A stretch of 64,000 nucleotides of DNA from Megalopta genalis (Eukaryota; Arthropoda; Insecta; Hymenoptera; Halictidae). How positions within the stretch are numbered: the first letter of the stretch is position 1; every line of letters begins with the position of its first letter. The translations under genes were made by a program, and so were the position numbers. Positions 1-11,719 of the stretch are shown one piece after another. Below the pieces are notes generated by a model. That model saw only the letters and a list, made by a program, of their open reading frames with translations, was not told where the DNA came from and ran no database searches. The stretch is taken from contig NW_027476741.1 of assembly GCF_051020955.1 (NCBI RefSeq), forward strand, positions 62,001 to 126,000, given 5' to 3'.

Positions 1-3000
1 TTCATGCGAAAGAAATGGTTTAGCTTCAAATAATTGTGATATACATGATTCAGCTTCAACTGCAAGCGAAACTGACGAGTTAGCTTCAAAACCAAGCGAA
101 ACACATGATTTAGCTGCGAATCAATGCGAAGTAGAAGGCTTATCTTTAAATCCATGCGAATCAATCGGTTTAGATTCAAATACTTGTGATATACATGATT
201 CACCTTCAACTGCATGCGTTACAGATGAGTTAGCTTCAAAACCAAGCGAAACACATGATTTAGATTCAAATCAATGCCAAGTAGAAGGCTTAGCTTCAAA
301 TTCATGCGGAACAAATGGTTTAGCTTCAAATACTTGTGACATACATGATTCAGCTTCAAATGCAGGCGAAACAATCGAGTTAGCTTCAAAACCAAGCGAA
401 ACACATGATTTAGCTGCAAATCAATGCGAAGTAGAAGGCTTAGCTTCAAATCCATGCGAATCAAACGGTTTAGCTTCAAATACTTGTGATATACATGATT
501 TATCTTCAGATGCAGTCGAAACAAAAGAGTTAGCTTCAAATCCATGCGAAACACATGGTTTAGCTTCAAATCAATGCGAAGTACACGGCTTATCTTCAAA
601 TACATGAGAAACAAATGATTTATCTTCAGATAATTGCGATATAAGTGATATAGATTCATATGCAGGCGAAACAATCGAGTTAGCTTCAAATCAATGCGAA
701 TTGGAAGGCTTAGCTTCAAATACATGAGAAACAAATGGTTTAGCTTCAAATACTTGTGATATACATGATTTATCTTCAAATGCAGGCGAAACAAAAGAGT
801 TAGCTTCAAATCCATGCGAAACATTTGATTTAGCTTCAAATCAGTGCGAAATAGACGGCTTAGCTTCAAATACATGACAAGCAAATGATTTATCTTCAGA
901 TAATTGCGATATAAGTGATATAGTTTCAAATGCAGTCGAATCAATCGAGTTAGCTTCAAATTAATGCGAAGTACGAGGCTTATCTTCAAATCCATGCGAA
1001 ACAAATGGTTTAGCTTCAAATTCTTGTGATATACATGATTTAGCTTCAACTGCATGCGAAACAAACGAGTTAGCTTCAAAACCAAGCGACACACATGATT
1101 TAGCTTCAAATCAATGCGAAGTAGAAGGCTTAGCTTCAAATTCATGCGAAAGAAATGGTTTAGCTTCAAATACTTGTGATATACATGATTCAGCTTCAAC
1201 TGCATGCGAAGCAAACGAGTTAGCTTCAAAAGCAAGCGAAACACATGATTTAGCTGCAAATAAATGCGAAGTAGAAGGCTTAGCTTCAAATCCATGCGAA
1301 TCAAACGGTTTAGCTTCAAATACTTGTGATGTACATGATTTATCTTCAAATGCAGGCGAAACAAAAGAGTTAGCTTCAAAACCAAGCGAAACACATGATT
1401 TAGCTGCGAATCAATGCGAAGTAGAAGGCTTATCTTTAAATCCATGCGAATCAATCGGTTTAGATTCAAATACTTGTGATATACATGATTCACCTTCAAC
1501 TGCATGCGTTACAGATGAGTTAGCTTCAAAACCAAGCGAAACACATGATTTAGATTCAAATCAATGCCAAGTAGAAGGCTTAGCTTCAAATTCATGCGGA
1601 ACAAATGGTTTAGCTTCAAATACTTGTGACATACATGATTCAGCTTCAAATGCAGGCGAAACAATCGAGTTAGCTTCAAATCAATGCGAAGTAGGAGGCC
1701 TAGCTTCAAATTCATGCGAAAGAAATGGTTTAGCTTCAAATAATTGTGATATACATGATTCAGCTTCAACTGCAAGCGAAACTAACGAGTTAGCTTCAAA
1801 ACCAAGCGAAACACATGATTTAGCTACAAATCAATGCGAAGTAGAAGGCTTAGCTTCAAATCCATGCGAATCAAACGGTTTAGCTTCAAATACTTGTGAT
1901 GTACATGATTTATCTTCAAATGCAGGCGAAACAAAAGAGTTAGCTTCAAATCCATGCGAAACCCATCATTTAGTTTCAAATTCATGCGAAACACGTGGTT
2001 TAGCTTCATGGCTTCATATTCTTGCGAAACAGATGGTTTAGATTCAGATACTTGTGATAAACATGATTTAGCTTCAACAGCATGCGAAACAAACAAGTTT
2101 GCTTCAATTCCAAGAGAAACACATGATTTAACTTCAAATCAATGCGAAGTTGAAGGCTTGGCTTCAAATCCATGCGAAACAAATGGTTTAGCTTCAAATA
2201 CTTGTGATACACATAATTCAGCTTCAAATGCAGGCGAAGCAAACGAGTTAGCTTCAAATCCATGCGAAACACATGATTAAGCTTCAAATTCATGCGAATC
2301 ACATGGATTAGCTTTATAGCTTCATATTCTTGCGAAACAGATGGATTAGATCCAGATACTTGTGATGTACATGTTTTGGCTTCAACTGCATGCGAAACAA
2401 ACGTGTTAGCTTCAAATTCAAGCGAAACATATGATTTAGCATCAAATCAGTGCGAAATAGACGGCTTAGCTTCTAATACATGAGAAGCAAATGATTTATC
2501 TTCAGATAATTGCGTAATAAGTGGTATAGATTCAAATGCAGTCGAATCAATCGAGATAGCTTCTAATTAATGCGAAGTAGGAGGCTTATCTTCAAATCCA
2601 TGCGAAACAAATGCCTTAGATTCAAATACTTTTGATATACATGATTTAGCTTCAACTGCAAGCGAAACAAACGAGTTAGCTTCAAAACCAAGCGAAACAC
2701 ATGATTTAGCTGCAAATCAATGCGAAGTAGAAGGCTTAGCTTCAAATCCATGCGAATCAAACGGTTTAGCTTCAAATACTTGTGATATACATGATTTATC
2801 TTCAAATGCAGGCGAAACAAAAGAGTTAGCTTCAAATCCATGCGAAACGCATGATTTAGCTGCAAATCAATGCGAAGTAGAAGGGTTAGCTTCAAATCCA
2901 TGCGAATCAAACGGTTGAGTTTCAAATACTTGTGATATACATGATTTATCTTCAAATGCAGGCGAAACAAAAGAGTTAACTTCATATCCATGCGAAACAC

Positions 3001-5120
3001 ATCATTTAGTTTCAAATCCATGCGAAACACGTGATTTGGCTCCAAATTAATGCGAAGTAGAAAGCTTAGCTTCAAATCCAAGCGTAACACATGACTTACC
3101 TTCAAATCAATGCGAAGTAGAAGGCGTAGCATCGTATCCATGCGACACATATGATTTAGCTTCAAATACTTGCGATATAAGTGATGTACCTTCAAATGCA
3201 GGCGAAACATTCGAGTTAGCTTCAAATCATGCGAAGTAGAAAGCTTAGCTTCAATTCCATGCGAAACAAATGCTTTAGCTACAAATACTCTTGATAAATG
3301 TGATTTAGCTTCAACTGCATGCGAAACAAATGAGTTAGCTTCAAATCAAAGAGAAACACATGATTCAGCTTTAAATCAATGCGAAGTAGAAGGCTTACCA
3401 TCAAATCCATGAGAATAAAATTGTTTAGGTTCAAATACTTGTGATATACATGATTTAGCTTCAAATGCAGGCGAAACAAACGAGTTAGCCTCAAATCCAT
3501 GCGAAACACATGATTTAGCTACAAATCAATGCGAAGTAGAAGGCTTATCTTCGAATCCATGCAAAACAAATGGTTTAACTTCAAAAATTTGTGATATACT
3601 TGATTTAGCTTCAAATGCAGGTGAAACAACATGTTAGCTTTAAATCCATGCGAAACACATGATTTATCTCCATATCAATGCGAAGTAGAAGGCTTAGCTT
3701 CAAATCCATGGGAAACAAATGGTTTAGGCTCAAATACTTGTGATATACATGATTTAGCTTCAACTGCTGTGAAACAAACGAGTTAGCTTCAAATCAAAGC
3801 GAAACACACGAATTAGCTTCAAATCCATGCGAAATACATGATTAAGCTTCAAATCAATGCGAAGTAGAAGGCTTAGCATCAAATCCATGCGACACAAATG
3901 ATTTAGCTTCATATACTTGCGATATAAGTGATATAGCTTCAAATGCAGGAGAAACAAACGAGTGAGCTTCATATCCTAGCGTAGCACATGAATTAGCTTC
4001 AAATCAATGCGAAGTAGAAGGTTTAGCTTCAAATACCTGTGATATACATGATTGAGCTTCAACTGCATGCGAAACAATCGAGTTATCTAGAAATCCATGC
4101 GGAACACATGACTTTGCTACAAATCAATGCGAAGTCGAAGGCTTAGCTTCAAATCCATGCGAAACGAATGATCTATCTTCAAATGCATGCGAAACAAACG
4201 AGATACCTTCATATCCATGCGAAACAAATGATTTAGCTTCAAGTAATTGAGATGTGACTGATCTAGCTTCACATGCATGCGAAACAAACGCGTTACCTTC
4301 AAATCCATGCGAAACAAAAGATTTAGCTTCGAACAATTGCGATATAAAATATCTAGCTTCAAGAGATTGCGAAACAAATGAGTTACCTTCAAATTCATGC
4401 GGAACAAATGATTTAACTTCTAGTAATTGAGATATAAATGATCTAGCTTCAACTGCATGCGAAACAAGCGAGTTAACTTCAAATGCATGCGGAACAAATG
4501 ATTTAGCTTCAAGTAATTGAGATATAAATGATCTAGCTTCAAATGCATGCGAAACAAACGAGTTAACTTCAAATCCATGCGAAACACAAGATTAAGCTTA
4601 AAAATCATGCGAGACACATGGTTTAGCTTCAAATCCATGCGAAAAAAATGATTTAGCTTCAACTCAATGCAAAATAGAAGGTTTAGCTTCAAGTACTTGC
4701 GAAGCAAACGATTTAGCTTCTAGTAATTGAGACATAAATAATCTAGCTTCAAATGCATGCGAAACAAACGAGTTTACTTCAAATCCATGCGAAACAAATG
4801 ATTTAGCTTCAAGTAATTGAGATATAAATGATCTAGCTTCAAATACATACGAAACAAACGAATTTATTTCAAATCCATGAGAAACACACGATCTAGCTTC
4901 AAAATCATTCGAAACACATGGATTAGCTTCAAATCCATGCGAAAAACATGATTTAGCTACAAATTCATGCGAAACACATGATTTAGGTTTAAATTAATGC
5001 GAAACATATGATTTAGCTTCATATTCATGCGAAACAAATGATTTAGCTTCGAGTAATTGAGATATAAATGATCTAGCTTCAAATGCATGCGAAACAAACG
5101 AGTTGCCTTGAAATCCATGC
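1..5120. repeat. 30-bp minisatellite array (about 170 units)
   Basis: Units of almost exactly 30 bp run in register with few indels from the window edge to about 5120. A typical plus-strand unit reads TTAGCTTCAAATCCATGCGA followed by about ten variable bases. Neighbouring units differ, and larger blocks recur: 91-390 is essentially identical to 1381-1680, and 1-150 closely matches 1711-1860. Because 30 is a multiple of three, a unit without stops gives long open frames. The minus strand is open at 219-1505 and 1509-1775 with a ten-residue period (LKLNHVFRMD-like). The plus strand is open at 2-606 and about 966-2040 with a different ten-residue period (ASNPCETNGL-like). Plus-frame stops recur where CCATGC becomes ACATGA. 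I see no splice or start context, so I treat this as satellite DNA that is incidentally open. The array continues past the left edge of the window. Confidence 0.93.
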
Positions 5121-5755
5121 TATACATTATTTTCACGTCGTTTTATATTGTCTTGCATTGCTTTACGTTGTGTTACGTTGTTTTACTTTGTTTCGCATTT
5201 ACGATTTACGTTATTTTAAGGTGCTTTACATTGTTTGGTTTGTTTGGCGTTGTTTTGAAAACAGTAGTACGTAGTTCTACGTTGTTATACCTTGTTTTCA
5301 CATTGTTTTATAGTGTTTCACATTGCTTTACGTTGTGTTACGTTGTTTTACTTTGGTTCACATTGATGATTTACATTGTTTACGTTGTTTTACTTTGTCT
5401 TTACGTAGTTCTGCGTTGATTTACCTTGTTTTACGTTCTTTTACGGTGTCTCACGTTGTTGGTTAATACCGTATTACGTTGGTCTACACTGTTATACATT
5501 ATTTTTACGTTGTTTTATATTGTTTTACATTGCTTTACGTTGTGTTACGTTGTTTTACTTTGGTTCACATTGATGATTTACATTGCTCTACGTTGTTTTA
5601 CCGCGTTTTTCTTTGTTTCGCATTGCTGATTTACGTTGTTTTACGTTGTTTTACTTTCTTTTTACGTAATTTTGCGGTGTTTTACGTTGTCTCATGTTGT
5701 TCTTTAAAACAGTGTTACGTTGTTCTACATTGTTATACGTTGTTCTTACATTGTT
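5121..5755. repeat. T-rich tandem array, roughly 11-bp unit
   Basis: The sequence is made of variants of TTTTACGTTG, with CATTG, TACTTTG and TATACATTG forms. A larger motif, CTTTACGTTGTGTTACGTTG, recurs at 5161, 5326 and 5533, so there is a higher-order structure of about 165-207 bp. The array starts abruptly after the last 30-bp unit and ends abruptly at the purine-rich array. Open frames here are T-rich Leu/Val/Phe/Tyr/Cys strings produced by composition and are not called as genes. Confidence 0.88.
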
Positions 5756-6979
5756 AGAGGTACATGCGTAGAGGTAGTGGTTGAGGTAAAGGCATGGAAG
5801 TAGCGGCAGAGGTAGAGGTAGAAGTAGAGATAGAGGTAGAGGTAGAGGCACATGTGTAGAGGTAGATGTAGATGTACAGGCGCAGAGTTAGAGGTACGAT
5901 CGTAGAGGCAGAGGTACAGGTGTAGTGGTAGAGGTACAGGCGTAGAGGTAGTGGTAGAGGTGGTGGTACAGGCGTAGAGGTAGAGGTAGAGATAGTGATG
6001 GAGGTAGAGGTAGAGGTAGAGGTAAATACGGAGAGGTAGAGGTCGAGTCACAGGCGCAAAGGTAGAGGTATAGGTAGAGGTAGAGGCACATGCGTAGAAG
6101 TAGAGGTAGAGGTAGAGGTAGAGGTAGAGGTAGAGGTGGTGGTAGAGGTAGACGTACAGGCGTAAAGGTAGAGGTATATTACAGGCGTAAAGTTAGAGGT
6201 AGAAGTACAGACGCCAAGGTAGAGGTAGAGGTAGAGGTAGAAGTACAGGCGCAAAGGTAGAGGTAGAGGTAGAGGTAGAAGTACAGGCGGAAAGGTAGAG
6301 GTAGAGGTGGAGGTAGAGGTAGATGTGGAGGTAGAGGTAGAGGTAGAGGTACAGACGTAGAGGTAGAGGTACTGACGTAGAGGTAGAGGTCGAGGTACAT
6401 GCGTAGAGGTAGAGGTTGAGGTACAGGCGTAGAGGTAGAGGTAGAGGTAGAAGTATAGGTTGAGGTAGTGGTCGAGGTAGAGGTACATGCGTAGGGGTAG
6501 AGTTAGAGCAACGTGCGTAGAGGTAGAAGTAGAGGTACAGACGTAGAGGTAGAGGTAGAGGTAGAGCTAGACGTACAGACGTAGAGGTAGAGGTAGAGGT
6601 ATCAGGCACAAGGGTAGAGATAGAGGTGGTGATAGAGGTACAGGCGTAGAGGTAGAGGTAGAGCTACAGGCGTAGTCGTAGAGGTAGAGGTAGAGGTACA
6701 GGTAGAGGTAGAGGTACAGGCGTAGCGGTAGAATGGAGGCAGAGGTCGAGGTAAAGGTAGAGTCATAGGTAGAGATAGAGGTAGGGGTACATGCGTAGAT
6801 GTAGAAGTAGAGGTAGAGGTACAGGCGTAGAGGTAGAGGCATTGGCGTAGAGGTAGTGGTAGATGTAGTAGGTACAGGCGTAGCGTTAGAGGTACAGGTA
6901 GAGGTAGAGGTAGAGGTTGATGTAGAGATACAGGCGTAGAGGTAGAGATAGAGGTACAGGTAGAGATAGATGTATAGGT
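5756..6979. repeat. AGGTAG hexamer array with TACAGGCGTAG interruptions
   Basis: About 1.2 kb of GAGGTA/AGGTAG hexamers is interrupted at irregular intervals by TACAGGCGTAG or TACATGCGTAG segments, giving longer composite units. It ends at about 6979, where ordinary unique sequence begins. Minus-strand open frames (Leu-Pro-Leu and Thr-Ser-Thr-Ser strings) follow directly from the hexamer and are not called as genes. Confidence 0.9.
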
Positions 6980-9900
6980 TAAACTATGGTGAAGCGTGCG
7001 TATGCTCCTGAAGGGAATAATTCAGCCACAAATTGCAGATTTTATGGACCCATAGATTACGTTCCGCACGAACCCTGCTTATCTTCATTTTTGCTTCCAA
7101 CTTGTCTCTCGTTAAACGTTCGTTAATCGTGCACGGCGGAGCTAAATATGCATTCGGTATAAATCGATAACTTTCGCGGCAACACGTGCATGATTTTCTG
7201 CATCTTTGGAAAAATGTAAATGAGAGGAGAGTTTACGGAAGGAACGATGACAGGGCGTCAGCGTAATTGCCAATCCAACGTTTACGTCAACAATTGATCG
7301 AATGCACGGTGGTTCTCGTTTTTTTTAACCATCTACTTCTTTATAATATTTCATTTTTATTTGATTTTGACACACACGTTTCAGATCCCGTCGCAAAATT
7401 CATCTACCATTTCAGGATTGTGATTTGGTAACACGCTGGTCTTTTTTTCGAACTTCAAAAGTGGTAGATAAATTTTACGATTTGAAATGAGCGCGTAAAA
7501 ATCTGCATGTCACTAAAAAATGCAACACGGTACTGAATAAATCACAATTTCGATGGAATATTTCAAGTTTAACATAAATTTTCGAGATCAAAAAATAGTG
7601 GATTCTCTCTTTTTTCGTTTATTCTGCAACACTTCAGTTTTTTTCGCGTAAAAGAAAACGTCGCTTTATCTAATTTTTATCAAAAGTTCTTCGAATTTGA
7701 CAGGCAACTTTGCCACTTTGCCCACCGTGCGTCATTTCGGAGAAGATTTGCAACATTGGTGCATTTTACCAATATCCTTGTTCCCGTCTTAATCGTTTGC
7801 CCGCTGTCGTGGATAGCACGGTGGTTCGCCAGGTGTTCGTTAAACACACGCGGCGCCACGCGAATCACCCTGGATGATCCAACTTTGATAACCGATAACT
7901 AGTTTCTTTCGTGGATTCCTCAGTTTCGCGTTGGCCGATAAGTTTCCGTGTATCGACAACACTTAGCAACTTTCCCCGTAAAAACCGTCGTTTTGATTGT
8001 TTGAACAAAGCTCTGATCCACTTATGTGAGTTAGAAACACAACGTCCTCTTACACGGAATGGCAACACATAATACAAACGAGCAATGCGCGCCACGGAAC
8101 GTTACTTAACGTTATTGCTTTAACGTTGCTTCGCTGTTTAGCAATAAACGTTCGCCGGCTCGACGCGTAGTCCGACAGCCCGGAGAGTTGTGCTAAAAAT
8201 CGCAGCGTACTCTGATTTTCGAAAAAAAAGCTGAAAAGAAAACGGCAGGCCAGAATAGACCTCCAGCATCGCCGTTGGTTGGTTAAAGGGGAACCGTATT
8301 TCCCTTTTGATATTCTATGACATCGCAGTCACATAGCGGGCAAACAAAAAATGCCTGCACTCTTTTTTCATTTATTATAACGTATTTCGCATTATCCTAG
8401 CTCGACCGGCGCTGTCTAGAATAGGAAACACTATGCCGGAACAAAAATGTAAAATATGTCAAGATATAGCGAACGACGGCTTTGCCCCGCGTCAAAAGGG
8501 AACCCTGTTCCGAATGATTGAGCAGAACCTGTGTGTATGAAAACATTTTGCACTTTGATGTTGAACGTTGTTTTTCTCTCGTGACACGAATCGGAAAAAA
8601 ATATTTTCATAACACTCTATGAATAATCCATTACTCAAATTAAATGCGACAAATGATACCTTCCGGCCCGGGTCGTTCGTTATTATATCGTTTCCTTTCT
8701 TTTTCTCTTATTTTCTTGAAATTCTTCTCGTCGAAATTATCGATAAATTCGATACAACGAACCGCGATAGAACGGACGCAGCGCGAACCGGAAATAGTTT
8801 TCATATTTCAAAAAATCGGGCATTCCGTTCCGTATAAGTTCGCATTGTTTGCTCACCGAAACGCGGTCCGATTTTATAAATTAAATTCGGCAACGCGAAT
8901 TAATGTTGACATATCGGGAAACCGTGCCGCCAGCAAAATTTACTTTTATCCTGTAAAACACCGGACTCACAATAATTATCCATTATTGCAGACTAATAAA
9001 TATCCGCAGAGCTAATAAAAGTGTGTGTCGTACCGACCTGTGTATCGTTTCGTCCCATTAAATTATGCGTATCCGTTTCCGGTTCATTGTGCACCCTCGC
9101 ACCGAGAGCGTCGCTGTGTAAGTGTACGCACCGGTGGCAACATTTTTATTAGTTTGTTCTGGCGAGTTGTGTTTCTGTTTCTCGTTTGACGCACTTCCGT
9201 AAATCCTTCGCATTCCTCAGCCGGCTCGCGTAATACTCAAACAACGCCCGCCACCACCGATCGATACACGAATGTATACATTAATCTTTGACCTTCCCTC
9301 CGTCCCGTCGCCGTATTATTATGCAAAACGGTCTTATTTCGAATTTGCCTATCAGCCCTGCGGAAATGTCTGCAATGGGAGTTATGAGAATGCGGCAAGG
9401 GACCTTGAACGCTGGTCAACGTTCTTTTTAGTATTTCCGTGACTTCAGCCAGCAATTTCCTCTTAAAGGAATGCTTTTCTTTTTACGTTCTACAGCGAAT
9501 TCCCTTCTTCGTGAAACGTTCAACCACTAACACCTGTTCCCGCGCAATTAGCTCTAATTCTATGCTTCTCTTGAGGCTAGCTTTTCAGTTGTGCTTAGAT
9601 TTTACAGTTATCGTATTATAGACCGCGGAATACCTCTTCAGGTTCTTAGTCTTGCTGAGGATTTTTAGGAGACTTGAGATAGTGCAATTTGATTTTGCGC
9701 AACAGTTTCGGAGTAATCATTGCACCGTGGATCTTTATGATAATGAAAAATTATGTGTGTTAACTGTAGAGAATATAGATCAGGCGGAAATGTCGTTCAA
9801 GATTTAATCATTTTAATAAATCGTGCAGAATTGAAAGAGATTTTCGAATTCTTCTAATGTCTGCACAGTTTTGCTTCTGTGTTAGTCTTTCTTTGTAAAA

Positions 9901-10606
9901 AAGTGCATAAAATCCACTGTTTAGTTATCATTGCTTAAATATATTCTTGCATTTATAATGTGAATTAGATTATAGTATCTTGTTCAGGAGAGTACTCAGT
10001 ACAATTTTATTTTAGTCAATAATTTTTTCATTATTTCATAAAAATAAATAATCGGTAAATTAGAACGATTTTTCAAGGTTTGTAATTTTGTGTCGAAAAA
10101 CTGGAATATTCTGTTCACATTAAGCATAGTTTTCTTCGAACACCTACTTTGGTAAATAAGAAGAGACACTGAAATTGAAAAAATTTTAATATTTTTCACA
10201 GAGAAATCATAACTGCTCACATTGCTAATAGAATACGTAAGGTTAAATAATTAAAAGAAATAAGAACTGAGCTCGCAAAGATTCAAAAGAAAATAGCAAA
10301 ACGCAGCTAAATGCGACCCTTCCGCGTAAAATTAATCATGAAACGTTCAACTCAATCGCATAGAGTACCTTTCCATGTATCAATGCAGTGGTTTGTATAA
10401 AAATCGCTTTTCGAGGGTAACTTATAAACGATCTGTTCTCAAACGAGGGTCTCTGGAATCTACTTTCTCCGATCAGCGAAAACCGGAGGGCGCTCCTCGT
10501 TAGCAGGTTCTCTGAGCAGTTAGTTCGGCGATGGTCTAAATCTAAAATATGATGGCTGAAATCTGCTCGAGGATTATGGTGCGTCGAGTATTTCGATCTA
10601 ATGTCC
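6980..10606. other. Non-coding stretch with no recognised gene
   Basis: Only short open frames occur (none above 125 codons) and none resembles a family I know. The one structure I can point to is an imperfect inverted repeat at 7379-7487. A weaker inverted pair (TTCCCTTTTGA near 8300 and TCAAAAGGGAA near 8492) encloses about 190 bp and could be a decayed element. Confidence 0.5.
7379..7487. repeat. Imperfect inverted repeat, arms about 33 bp
   Basis: The left arm (7379-7413) contains AAAATTCATCTACCATTTC. The right arm (7456-7487) is its approximate reverse complement, containing GTGGTAGATAAATTTTACG. A loop of about 40 bp separates them. This could be a small degenerate MITE. No target-site duplication was identified. 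Confidence 0.45.
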
Positions 10607-11178
10607 ATCTCACTCTCTCTTTCACGCCCTCGCTCTCTCCTTATCTCTTATTCTCTCTTTCTTTCTCATTTCATATATCACTATTTCTATCTCTATTTCT
10701 ATCTCTTATTCTATCTCCATCTTTCTATCTCTGTAACTCTCTAACTCTATAATTTTATATCTCTCTAACTCGCTAATTCTATATCTCCCTAACTCTCTAA
10801 TTTTATATATCTCTATCTCTCTATCTCTCTCTATCTCTCTATCTCTCTATCTCTTTAATTTTCTATCTCTCTATCTCTCTATCTCTTTATCTCGCTATCT
10901 CTCTATCTCTCTATCTCTCTATCTCTCTATCTCGCTATCTCTGTATCTCTCTATCTCTCTATCTCTTTAATTTTCTATCTCTCTATCTCTCTATCTCTCT
11001 AATTTTTTTTCTATCTCTCTATCTCTCTCTCTCTGTATCTCTCTCTCTCTATCTCTATCTCTCTATTTCTCTATCTCTCTATCTCTATCTCTATCTCTAT
11101 CTCTATCTCTATCTCTACCTCTATCTCTATCTCTATTTCTATCTCTATCTCTTATTCTTTCTCTCTCCTTCTCTTTGT
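10607..11178. repeat. CTCTAT/TATCTC simple-repeat array
   Basis: About 570 bp of pyrimidine-rich TCTCTATC variants, broken by occasional TTTAATTT or CTAACT segments. Long runs are TATCTC hexamers or CTCTATCT octamers. Composition-driven open frames here are ignored. Confidence 0.92.
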
Positions 11179-11671
11179 TTCACTCGTTCGTAATGGAATA
11201 TGCAATCCGCTCCCGTCATACATCGTGTTTCGTAATTCATGGCACAAATTGGATCCGGCACGGCTGGAATTAAGAGGAAAATCAAGAATAATGAAATTCC
11301 AACTTTCATCTGTCTTGAGATTATTTTGCGCATTGTACCATATGCACAAAGTGTTGTCGAGAGCTTACACATTCTTGCAATATTTCAGACGGACAGTTCG
11401 CAGTTTTTTTAAAACGGACGCGGACTGCGTTAGAAATTTCTTCTATGGATTTACAAAGTATAACGCTGTATGACAATAGTCAGCTTAGTTTAGTATTAAA
11501 GTAAATATGGTAAAGTCTGTCAATTCTGTTTTGATCTGAAAGAGACGTCATCCACGTGCCAAACAAAATCCATCAATAATAGTAATAATAATAACAGTGA
11601 TAATAATATATCTATTAGCTAAAAATTACGCAAATATGCGAAGAGGGGGAACTGATGGACTGGGACGTAGC

Positions 11672-11679
11672 ACTCTCTT

Positions 11680-11716
<37 letters not shown>
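11672..11716. repeat. (TC)n microsatellite
   Basis: A near-perfect CT dinucleotide run of about 45 bp, preceded by TTTCTTTC variants. Confidence 0.9.

Positions 11717-11719
<3 letters not shown>

Noticed and set aside
219..1505. 428-codon minus-strand open frame as a real repeat-protein gene
   Set aside because: It is explained by a 30-bp unit lacking stops in that frame. The plus strand is open too, and no start or splice context or non-repeat domain is visible. Kept as a finding only.
5087..5750. Hydrophobic membrane-like proteins on the plus strand
   Set aside because: Leu/Val/Phe/Tyr strings come from the T-rich 11-bp repeat in several frames.
5746..6842. Thr/Ser/Leu/Pro-rich proteins on the minus strand
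   Set aside because: Direct translation of the AGGTAG hexamer. Several frames give the same kind of string.
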